Below are positions 27,970-35,063 of a DNA stretch of 52,075 nucleotides, piece by piece. The stretch lies in assembly GCA_031270665.1 (NCBI GenBank), contig JAISXD010000071.1, forward strand, positions 1-52,075. The letters run 5' to 3'. Position numbers and translations under genes: made by a program. How positions within the stretch are numbered: position 1 is the first letter of the stretch; each line of letters begins with the position of its first letter. Source of the stretch: Tannerellaceae bacterium (GTDB lineage: Bacteria > Bacteroidota > Bacteroidia > Bacteroidales > Tannerellaceae). The notes under the pieces are model-generated. The model was not told where the DNA came from and did not search any database. It saw nothing but the letters and a program-made list of their open reading frames with translations.

Positions 27970-30060
27970 TTAATTAGTTTGTTCTTTTAAAATATCATTT
28001 TGCATTCTTGTCATAGAATCTGATTGTTTTTTACCAAATTTGTATATGATAAATACTCTTATTCCACGGTTATAATATATTAATTGATTGTCATATGTAT
28101 AATTCCCGATAAGGTATTTTTGTTTTAAGGTAATACCTTTATTAAAAGGGTTGTCAAGTGAAACGGCAATTCTTAACTTTCCTTCGTTAAAATTCTTTTG
28201 CAAAGATAAATTACTGTATGTGTAGAAATTTTCATTACCTTGTAAATAAATATTCGGAGTATTAAATGAACCGAATAAACTAATATGAAAATCATCCATA
28301 ATTTTATAAGTTATATTTAGATTGTTCAAAAAACGCATTCCTTTTGATTTTAATTTATTGTATTTTAGATGTTTATTAATAACGTCAAATCCATAATCTA
28401 TATTAAATCTTCTATTAAAAAAATTCAGTGACGCCCAAAGGCTAATCCCCAAATCTTTTTCATTGTCAAGATTAATATGATTTGTATAAAGAATGTTTTT
28501 TTCTGAAGAAATAAAATTTGATATTTTATTATTAATCTGTTTGTAAAAGGGAGAAATTTTAATAAATTGTTCACCTATATATTTTGAGAATCCGATCTCA
28601 TAATTATAACTTATTTCTCTATTCAAATTAGGATTTCCAACAGAAATAAGATTAGATGATGTGTAATTCTCTATTGGCAAAAGTTCTGCGTAAGATGCTC
28701 TCTGAGTACGTTTACTAAATAAAAATGAAGCAGTTGTTTTATTATCGATCTTATAATTTATATTTCCATTAAAAAATAGGTCATTGTAATTTTTATCTAT
28801 CTCTGATAAGTTTTTTAATATATAATTCTCGTATCTTATTCCCGAATTGAATATTAATTTATTTGTGATTTTATATGTAGCATCAATATATGTAGAAAAA
28901 TTCATCTGACATGCTTTCTCATTGGTTTGCTGGTGTCTGTTTTTAAATAGATTAAATACAGACTTAGCGCCCAAATTAAAAAATATTTTCTTTGAAAGAA
29001 GAATTTCCATATCAAAATAATTTATATTGTTTGTAATGGAATAATTGTACTTGTTTGCAATATCATTTAAACTCATTTTATTATGTAATGGAAGATAGAA
29101 ACCTGCCGAAGAAATATCTATTTTAATAAGATCAGATAGCCTTCGTGTATAATCGGCAGCTATCCTGTAAAAGGAATATTCATTTTTTGTATATGACTCG
29201 TTTGTTTGATTTTCATGAGTTTTAAATATTTCATCATGCTTTAATCTTTGCATATAATAATTAACAGAAATATTAAAATTATCCTTTTCAGATACTTTTG
29301 AAAATGTGAGTTGGTAACTGTAAAGATTGCCATTGTTTTTTCCATTTGATTCTCTTTGAGCAATACCTCTTTCAAGCTCGTTATACAGTTGCTTTCCTTT
29401 AGTTTTAGAATAACTTGTTAAGTTATTGAATGAATTCAGAACAGACCATTTGTTATTAAAATTATAGGAATAATTTGCGAACAAATGACTACCTTTTGTT
29501 CCTATTCCTATATTTGTATAAAAAGAGCTTTTAAAGTATATATTTTTTCGGGTAATAATGTTTATGATACCCGATGTCCCTTCTGCATCATATTTAGCAC
29601 CTGGCGATGTTATTACTTCTATTTTTTCAACATCTCCCGATGGTATTTGTTCAATAATTTGGGCAGGTAATAATCCTGATATTTCTCTGTTGTTAACTAA
29701 TATCCTTATATTCTGATCTCCTTTTATTGATGGCGTACCACTGATATCAACAGAGATCATAGGCGTTTTTCGTAGTAAATCTGTAGTTGTAACGGCGTTA
29801 CTTTTTAAATCCTTTCCGGCATTATAAGTAATCTTATAACCATTATCTTCAACAATATTTGTTTTTCCATATACCACAATTTCATTCAAATTAAAAGCCT
29901 TTGTTATATCTTCTATATCACAAGAATCACACTGAATACAACTTCTATTTTCAGCATTTATTTTAATTTCTTTCTGTGGATTTCCCCATATAGACACATT
30001 GGAAAAAACAAGAAGAATAAATGAAAGAATAATTTCTTTATGGTTTGTTGAACTTCTCAT
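27970..30060 (-). CDS. TonB-dependent receptor, outer-membrane beta-barrel family
   Basis: Outer-membrane protein of 696 residues with a signal peptide, a plug domain (about 60-165; TTDLLRKTPMISVDISG, IRILVNNREISGLLPAQI, IEVITSPGAKYDAEGTSGII) and a long aromatic-rich barrel resembling the OMP_b-brl_3 family. It lacks the carboxypeptidase-like domain usual at the N-terminus of that family, having only a short linker with a CIQCDSCD cysteine cluster. Its start overlaps the LolA-like gene by 23 bases. Base composition is much more AT-rich than the leu operon or asd on either side, suggesting transfer. By position it may import or export the cluster's peptide product, but that is inference. Confidence 0.88.
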   Translation of the reverse strand: MRSSTNHKEIILSFILLVFSNVSIWGNPQKEIKINAENRSCIQCDSCDIEDITKAFNLNEIVVYGKTNIVEDNGYKITYNAGKDLKSNAVTTTDLLRKTPMISVDISGTPSIKGDQNIRILVNNREISGLLPAQIIEQIPSGDVEKIEVITSPGAKYDAEGTSGIINIITRKNIYFKSSFYTNIGIGTKGSHLFANYSYNFNNKWSVLNSFNNLTSYSKTKGKQLYNELERGIAQRESNGKNNGNLYSYQLTFSKVSEKDNFNISVNYYMQRLKHDEIFKTHENQTNESYTKNEYSFYRIAADYTRRLSDLIKIDISSAGFYLPLHNKMSLNDIANKYNYSITNNINYFDMEILLSKKIFFNLGAKSVFNLFKNRHQQTNEKACQMNFSTYIDATYKITNKLIFNSGIRYENYILKNLSEIDKNYNDLFFNGNINYKIDNKTTASFLFSKRTQRASYAELLPIENYTSSNLISVGNPNLNREISYNYEIGFSKYIGEQFIKISPFYKQINNKISNFISSEKNILYTNHINLDNEKDLGISLWASLNFFNRRFNIDYGFDVINKHLKYNKLKSKGMRFLNNLNITYKIMDDFHISLFGSFNTPNIYLQGNENFYTYSNLSLQKNFNEGKLRIAVSLDNPFNKGITLKQKYLIGNYTYDNQLIYYNRGIRVFIIYKFGKKQSDSMTRMQNDILKEQTN

Positions 30061-30730
30061 TATTGATTTTTATATTGACTTTCAAATCAATTACTTCGCC
30101 TGTTATTACTCCCATTTTATTGGTGATTTCTATAACAAACGGGAACATAACGTTGTTTACTTTCTTGTAGTCTGAATATGTCATTGCACCTAAATCATTT
30201 TCCGATTTCCGAATCATAAAACTTTTTTTCGAAACATACACATATACAACAAATCCTGATTTGTAAACTGCTTTTAGTTTATAACAATTATCTCTTTCAA
30301 TTTTCTTTTCGCCTTCCAATAGTATTTCCTTAACAATTGATTTTTCTTTATTAATATAATAGTCGTAAAGTGGGCCATACACATTTGAATTAATCATATA
30401 ATTCTCCGCTTCTTTCTCCGATAATATGTTCGCTTTTGTAGAAATATATGGATTTAACATCCATCCGCTTCCATCAACTACACAAATAATATTTTTCCCA
30501 ATCGGAAAGTTAATCTCCTGATAAAAGACTTTGCCCGGAACGATCAATGTAGTTTGTGGAATTTCTGTGTTGTTAGAATATACAGTTTGCTCAATATTAA
30601 TATTTTCTATGGTATTCAGATTGCTTACCCCGCCTAATTTCTCAACGTGCATCTTACAAACATCTACAATATTCTGAGCATTAACGTAAATAGGGAAAAT
30701 AAAGAGTATAAGACTTATTAAATATTTCAT
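30038..30730 (-). CDS. LolA/outer-membrane lipoprotein-sorting-like exported protein
   Basis: Exported protein of 230 residues from this start (MKYLISLILFIFPIYVNAQN, a signal peptide ending at AQN). The rest resembles the LolA-like half-barrel of outer-membrane lipoprotein-sorting proteins: VEKLGGVSNLNTIENINIEQ at the N-terminus, an early strand set about VPGKVFYQEINFPIG and a final EITNKMGVITGEVIDLKV. Such proteins in Bacteroidetes often sit beside TonB receptors without being true LolA. It overlaps the receptor gene by 23 bases, so the two are probably co-translated. The start at 30742 is possible but puts extra polar residues before the signal peptide. Confidence 0.72.
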   Translation of the reverse strand: MKYLISLILFIFPIYVNAQNIVDVCKMHVEKLGGVSNLNTIENINIEQTVYSNNTEIPQTTLIVPGKVFYQEINFPIGKNIICVVDGSGWMLNPYISTKANILSEKEAENYMINSNVYGPLYDYYINKEKSIVKEILLEGEKKIERDNCYKLKAVYKSGFVVYVYVSKKSFMIRKSENDLGAMTYSDYKKVNNVMFPFVIEITNKMGVITGEVIDLKVNIKINNEKFNKP

Positions 30731-30823
30731 GTTATTCTGCAATTTTATAATTTAAAACTTTTATGACACAATAGAAGAGGGAGAAAAATTCATCCCTCTT
30801 TTAAATTTAGAAACGTATTGTTT

Positions 30824-31024
30824 TCATCCACAACCATACGTTCCAAAGGTGCCAAAACAACCTCCTGCAGACCCGAATGTCCCAAAGGAGCCAAAACAAG
30901 AAGAGGCCTCAACTTCAATTGCTGAATCTGAAGCAAAGTCTACTACTTCCAAACTTGTTGATTCATCTGTTTACAAAGTAGCAACATAATCCAAATTTTG
31001 ATTACTCGCCAACATAATTTTCAT
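30824..31024 (-). pseudogene. RiPP-like Cys/Phe/Gly-repeat precursor peptide with an in-frame TAA
   Basis: The frame starts at 31024 (MKIMLASNQNLDYVATL), meets a TAA at 30971-30973, and continues without another stop to TGA at 30824: an acidic leader segment (LEVVDFASDSAIEVEASS) and then a core made of three-residue units, CFG SFG TFG SAG G CFG TFG TYG CG. Three Cys, several Ser/Thr and regular aromatic-Gly steps are typical of modified peptide substrates. Counting the stop as one position the product would be 66 residues. CAA-to-TAA (Gln to stop) is a one-base change. A TTG just after the stop is the only near-start downstream. No maturation enzyme is encoded nearby. Similarity to RiPP precursors is by pattern, not by family match. 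Confidence 0.65.
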
Positions 31025-31071
31025 CTTTGTTTGTCAATAAGTAGCTAATAGTGGATACTCATCACTTATAA

Positions 31072-31380
31072 TTATTTAAAATTAATCCATCTTCTTCTTG
31101 ATACTTTCAAAACAATCCCATTTTTCATTACTATTTCTTTCTTCCCTCCTAAATGATTTCGGACATAGAATTTTGAATTGATAATGATGTGATAGTTTAT
31201 ACGTATAAAATCTTTGTCTTTTAGCATTGATTCGATATTTTTCATTGATTCTCTCAAATATTTTATTTTATGATCAATGAGAAAGACAAAACATACACCG
31301 TTCATTCCGACTATATAAACTATATCTGGATGGATAGCGAGAATATCTAAAATGTTTAACTTTATCATCCCGCATATCAA
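31072..31380 (-). CDS. Stand-alone LytTR DNA-binding regulator
   Basis: A 102-residue protein consisting almost wholly of a LytTR domain: DIVYIVGMNGVCFVFLIDHK, then MKNIESMLKDKDFIRINYHI, IINSKFYVRNHLGGKK and MKNGIVLKVSRRRW. LytTR domains bind DNA in regulators of bacteriocin, quorum-sensing and virulence genes, usually behind a receiver domain; here the receiver is missing. It starts three bases after the DUF3244 stop and lies 47 bases before the peptide gene, so it is a candidate regulator of the cluster. Confidence 0.85.
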   Translation of the reverse strand: MICGMIKLNILDILAIHPDIVYIVGMNGVCFVFLIDHKIKYLRESMKNIESMLKDKDFIRINYHIIINSKFYVRNHLGGKKEIVMKNGIVLKVSRRRWINFK

Positions 31381-31383
31381 TAA

Positions 31384-31779
31384 CTATCGTTCAAATTTTC
31401 CATATAAACACTGACCTTGTGAATTTGCAAATTCTATTACATATTCTTTTCCTTCAGTTAGTGGAACATTCATATTAATACTCATCCCGATGTCTGTGTT
31501 TTCAGCTTGCTGATAAACAATATTACCTTCCTCATCATAAATAGTTATGAGAACTGATTCCAGAACATCATGAATGTTCACCTCAATAGATTCTCCTACA
31601 ATGAACGCTTCAATGGGCTTTATCAATGTTAGTTGCTTTTCATCTGGAAATTCCCCATCCAACTCAATTTCTTTAACTGGATCGCTGGGACTTGCCAATA
31701 GCGCCGGAACACTCATAATAGTTGCCGGAGTCAGTAAGAAACATGTGCCGAACAATAATGATACGATTTTTCTTTTCAT
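31384..31779 (-). CDS. DUF3244-family exported protein
   Basis: Small protein of 131 residues with a clear signal peptide (MKRKIVSLLFGTCFLLTP) and a single beta-rich domain (EVNIHDVLESVLITIYDEEG, NMNVPLTEGKEYVIEFANSQ) as in DUF3244 proteins, which are Bacteroidetes secreted proteins of unknown role. It is the first gene of the AT-rich peptide/receptor cluster and has a promoter-like -7 box upstream. Confidence 0.8.
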   Translation of the reverse strand: MKRKIVSLLFGTCFLLTPATIMSVPALLASPSDPVKEIELDGEFPDEKQLTLIKPIEAFIVGESIEVNIHDVLESVLITIYDEEGNIVYQQAENTDIGMSINMNVPLTEGKEYVIEFANSQGQCLYGKFER

Positions 31780-31804
31780 AAAGTATGATATTAAAATTTT
31801 GTGT

Positions 31805-31812
31805 CAAATGTA
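31805..31812 (-). promoter_or_regulatory. Putative -7 box of the DUF3244/LytTR/peptide cluster
   Basis: TACATTTG on the minus strand fits TAnnTTTG, 26 bases before the DUF3244 ATG. The -33 position holds TTTTCC rather than TTTG, so this may be a weak or activator-dependent promoter. Confidence 0.5.
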
Positions 31813-31885
31813 TTGACTATATATTTAATGGAAAACAGGCGTCATCTTCTTTTGTATAGTCTTAAAGGCTAATCTATATATAATC

Positions 31886-31917
31886 AAAAAGATGAGTGAA
31901 TGGCTACTCATCTTTTT
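31886..31917. terminator. Bidirectional terminator-like hairpin
   Basis: AAAAAGATGAGT and ACTCATCTTTTT form a perfect 12-bp stem with an eight-base loop, flanked by A and T runs on both strands. On the minus strand it would end transcripts coming from the TPR regulator gene before the DUF3244 promoter. Confidence 0.75.
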
Positions 31918-32029
31918 GTAACTTTTTGTAGCTAATAACCTGAGTTCGGGATAAGCCTTATCGAAAAAAAGGAGGAAGGACACATTATTTTGTAGTCATT
32001 GTGCCCAGTCTATTATAACTTTCATTGCA

Positions 32030-32113
32030 TCCGTTTAATCTTTCCGCAATTGTGGGGCGACCGGCTCACAATTGTGGAAAGAGCGGCTCACAATTGCGGA
32101 AAGATTAAACGGA
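32030..32113. repeat. 25-bp perfect inverted repeat with an extra internal copy
   Basis: The arms at 32030-32054 and 32089-32113 are exact reverse complements over 25 bases, separated by 34 bases. Inside, 32063-32082 and 32085-32104 are direct copies of GGCTCACAATTG(T/C)GGAAAGA with one mismatch and a 22-base period. So the unit CACAATTG(T/C)GGAAAGA occurs once inverted and twice direct. There is no T-run, so it is not a simple terminator. It could be a REP-type palindromic repeat, a small miniature transposable element, or a regulator-binding array in the stretch (31780-32210) between DUF3244 and the TPR gene. Confidence 0.85.
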
Positions 32114-32210
32114 CAGGAAGTCGCTGTTACTTATTCATCATGCCGACAATAAAACAACAGGATGATTCGTTACATTATGCGTAACACTGTGTCCATACGA
32201 TAGAATATGA

Positions 32211-33884
32211 TTATTTATCAGATAATTCCTGTAATAAAAAGGAATAAAAATCGTGTTTATAAGCCTCCATGCCTATTTTTTTCCGGACGTCGGAACGAAG
32301 TCTGCGTACCATATCTACTGACTTTCCAAGAATAACAGCTATTTCCACATCAGTAAAATCTGTTTCACAGGTCAGGCAACAAACACGAAATTCAAGTTCT
32401 TTCAATTGAGGATAGTTTTCACGTACTTTATTGTAAAATCCATCTTTAAATTGATTCATTACCTGAAACAGTTTTTCCCAATCCATGCTGTCTTGCTCAT
32501 ATACAATTCTATTGATTTTTTTTAAGAGTCCTTGTCCGCTCTTACGTTCATCCTCTGCTATATATCTCTCTATCAACGCCACCTTTCGTAATATGTTGAA
32601 ATATTGTATAATAATGGACTTTGAAGTTTGTTTTTCTTCAGAATATTCCTTTGCCATTTTAGATAAACTTGTTATTTTATATCCGGCTTCCAGCAGGAGT
32701 TTCCTGTCTTGTGCCGATTTGCGGTAAAATAATAGAATAAATACGCATGCAATCAATAATATAAATAACAGTATAAGCAATCCTCCTCTTTGTTGTATAA
32801 TTAAAGCGTTCCGTGTGTTTTTGTCTTTTTCGAAATCATATTTTTCTTGAATTTCCACCAACTTATTGTTTTTATCACTGTCAAAGGCCTTAAACGTATA
32901 GCCGTGGTATTCTTTATAATGTTTCAATGCCTGTAAATAATGACCCTCATTTTCTTCTATCCGGGATAGAATAAGAAACGAAGTGCGTAATAGCTTAGGT
33001 TGGTGAAAGGATATAGCCAAAGCCCGGTTCAGGCAATATTTGGCGGAATCTGTTTTGTTTTCGGCAATATATACTTTTGCAATACTCATAAGTGTTCTGG
33101 CCTGCTCAATACTGTCTGGGGAAAATTGAAGCGCATCGTTAAATAATTCTTTCGCTAATCTATAATCCCCCGTCTCACGATATGCCACGCCCTTGCTCTG
33201 TCTTACGGACGATTGTAATTCCATTATCCCGTATTGGTCTGAAAGTTGCAGACTTTCATTATAATACAGGAAGGCGCTGTCAATCCTGTTTTTCAATAAG
33301 TAACAATTCCCTATCAAACTTAATGCAGATGCTTTATTTTTATGGTTTCCTGCTTTTTCATACATTCCGGCGGCTTTTCTGTTCATTGCTATAGCCTCTT
33401 CATGTAAAAAATGTTCACGATAAAGGATGCCTAAGTTACCGTGCGCTAATCCCATCAGATTGTAATCATGGGTTTTACCGGCCAGTTCTATGGCTGTGGT
33501 ATAGGCTTTAAATGTGCAGTCAATCTCTTTTTTTTGTTCATGTAATACCCGTGCGCAATAAAAAGCGGCTAAGGCGGCATTTTGCAGGTCTCTTTTGTCA
33601 ATGTAATATTCTTTTATCGAAAAGATAACCGTATCGCCGGTAATATCCTGACAGCATTTGTCTTTCGCCTGGACAAGCAAAAGGTTGTATCTGTTAAACA
33701 AATCTTTGTTTAAATCTTCAGGGAACCGTATGGACTTTAGCGCCTGCAAGGCGCTATCGGGAGATTCCACCATCGCTTTTTCGGCCATATCCAGGAAATA
33801 AACATCTTCTCCTTTTTCCCTGTTACACGAGAAAAAGAGCAATGAGAACACGAGATACACGCATGTTCTCCGGCAGTATTTCAT
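32211..33884 (-). CDS. TPR lipoprotein-like membrane regulator with C-terminal helix-turn-helix
   Basis: Protein of 557 residues from this start. The N-terminus has a lipoprotein-like signal (CVYLVFSLLFFSC), then tetratricopeptide repeats over about residues 30-340 (LGNLGILYREHFLHEEAIAM, ALSLIGNCYLLKNRIDSAFL), a membrane segment (GGLLILLFILLIACVFILLF), a cytoplasmic coiled part and a C-terminal LuxR-like helix-turn-helix (LKELEFRVCCLTCETDFTD then EIAVILGKSVDMVRRLRSDV). This architecture is a common Bacteroidetes regulator type: an outside TPR sensor joined across the membrane to a DNA-binding module. It starts 38 bases after asd on the same strand, but may act on the neighbouring peptide cluster. 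The alternative start at 33899 adds five residues. Confidence 0.85.
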   Translation of the reverse strand: MKYCRRTCVYLVFSLLFFSCNREKGEDVYFLDMAEKAMVESPDSALQALKSIRFPEDLNKDLFNRYNLLLVQAKDKCCQDITGDTVIFSIKEYYIDKRDLQNAALAAFYCARVLHEQKKEIDCTFKAYTTAIELAGKTHDYNLMGLAHGNLGILYREHFLHEEAIAMNRKAAGMYEKAGNHKNKASALSLIGNCYLLKNRIDSAFLYYNESLQLSDQYGIMELQSSVRQSKGVAYRETGDYRLAKELFNDALQFSPDSIEQARTLMSIAKVYIAENKTDSAKYCLNRALAISFHQPKLLRTSFLILSRIEENEGHYLQALKHYKEYHGYTFKAFDSDKNNKLVEIQEKYDFEKDKNTRNALIIQQRGGLLILLFILLIACVFILLFYRKSAQDRKLLLEAGYKITSLSKMAKEYSEEKQTSKSIIIQYFNILRKVALIERYIAEDERKSGQGLLKKINRIVYEQDSMDWEKLFQVMNQFKDGFYNKVRENYPQLKELEFRVCCLTCETDFTDVEIAVILGKSVDMVRRLRSDVRKKIGMEAYKHDFYSFLLQELSDK

Positions 33885-33922
33885 TGTAAAACAAATCACA
33901 AGCCGAACATCCCTTCTTTCGA

Positions 33923-34933
33923 CTACTTAACCATCTCCTTTTTAATCAGCCATTCTGCTATCTGGACGGCATTCAGGGCGGCTCCTTTTTTAATTTGGTC
34001 GCCGACTGTCCAGAATGTCAGGCCGTTTGGATTGGTAAGGTCTTTGCGGATGCGGCCTACGTAGACGGGGTCTTTGCCGGCTGTGAACAGGGGCATTGGG
34101 TAATCTTTATTTGCCGGATCGTCTTGCAATACGATGCCTTTTGCTTCGGCAAACGCTTTGCGGGCTTCTTCTATGCTGATGGGACGTTCTGTTTCTACCC
34201 AGGTTGCTTCGCTATGAGCGCGCATTACGGGTACGCGTATGCACGTTGCGCTTACTTCAATATCGGAATGCATAATCTTACGCGTTTCATTATACATCTT
34301 CATCTCCTCTTTGGTGTAACCATTGTCTGTGAAAACATCCACCTGGGGAATCAGGTTGTAAGCCAGCTGATAAGCGAATTTCTCAACCGTAGGTTCTTCT
34401 CCCTTCAGGATTTGTTCGTATTGTTTGATCAGTTCGGCCATGGCTGTTGCTCCTGCGCCGCTTGCCGCCTGGTAGGTAGATACATGCACACGTTTGATAT
34501 GCGACAGTTTTTCAATGGCCTTTAGTGCAACAACCATTTGGATTGTTGTGCAATTGGGATTGGCGATAATGTTGCGCGGGCGGTTCAACGCATCTTCTGC
34601 ATTTACTTCGGGCACTACCAAAGGTACATCTTCGTTCATGCGGAAGGCGCTTGAATTGTCTATCATCACCGTTCCATGTTTTGTGATGGTTGGCGCAAAA
34701 TCAACAGATGTACCGGCGCCGGCTGAAACAAAAGCTACGTCAATTCCCTTAAAATCGTCGTTGTGTTTTAATTCTTTCACGGCGTATTGTTTATTGCGGA
34801 AGGAATAAACATATCCGGCACTGCGGGATGAACCGAAAAGCACAAGCTCATCCATCGGGAAATCTCTTTCATCAAGTATGCGCAGGAACTCTTGTCCTAC
34901 CGCTCCACTCACTCCAACAATAGCTACTTTCAT
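33923..34933 (-). CDS. asd: Aspartate-semialdehyde dehydrogenase
   Basis: NADPH-dependent enzyme reducing aspartyl phosphate to aspartate semialdehyde, the branch point to lysine, diaminopimelate, threonine and methionine. The 336 residues show the NADP-binding [33 protein letters not shown], the active-site Cys in [15 protein letters not shown], and the catalytic stretch [13 protein letters not shown]. It precedes the TPR regulator on the same strand and is divergent from the lamin-tail gene. Confidence 0.97.
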   Translation of the reverse strand: MKVAIVGVSGAVGQEFLRILDERDFPMDELVLFGSSRSAGYVYSFRNKQYAVKELKHNDDFKGIDVAFVSAGAGTSVDFAPTITKHGTVMIDNSSAFRMNEDVPLVVPEVNAEDALNRPRNIIANPNCTTIQMVVALKAIEKLSHIKRVHVSTYQAASGAGATAMAELIKQYEQILKGEEPTVEKFAYQLAYNLIPQVDVFTDNGYTKEEMKMYNETRKIMHSDIEVSATCIRVPVMRAHSEATWVETERPISIEEARKAFAEAKGIVLQDDPANKDYPMPLFTAGKDPVYVGRIRKDLTNPNGLTFWTVGDQIKKGAALNAVQIAEWLIKKEMVK

Positions 34934-34949
34934 TTTGAGCGCTGATTAA

Positions 34950-34981
34950 TTTGTTTTGTTTAATAAGTAATTATATATTTG
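34950..34981 (+). promoter_or_regulatory. Putative promoter of the lamin-tail protein gene
   Basis: TTTG at 34950-34953 and TATATTTG at 34974-34981 are 20 bp apart, a good Bacteroidetes promoter match. Transcription would start near 34988, leaving a leader of about 75 bases before the ATG at 35064. Confidence 0.6.
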
Positions 34982-35063
34982 CGCGCCATTCTGCCGGCGT
35001 GCATCTTGATTGTTGCCGAAATAGTGCGCAAAGATAAGTTAATTATTACAAAACCCGTTAGCC

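Noticed and set aside
1427-31024. Two in-frame stops that each replace a likely Gln codon (TAG in susC, TAA in the peptide), hinting at stop-codon recoding
   Set aside because: Many intact genes in the window end normally at TAA, TGA or TAG (the DUF4783 gene ends at TAG, leuA and leuB at TAA and TGA), so a genome-wide recoding of TAG or TAA to Gln is not supported. Two single-base mutations explain the data.
30971-31024. The 17-residue frame before the TAA considered as a separate tiny peptide
   Set aside because: The reading frame after the TAA continues without any other stop through a regular repeat core, so a single interrupted precursor is simpler than two unrelated frames.
32030-32113. 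Three copies of a short unit considered as a CRISPR array
   Set aside because: One copy is inverted, the two direct copies are only 22 bases apart with no spacer-length gaps, and no cas genes are present.
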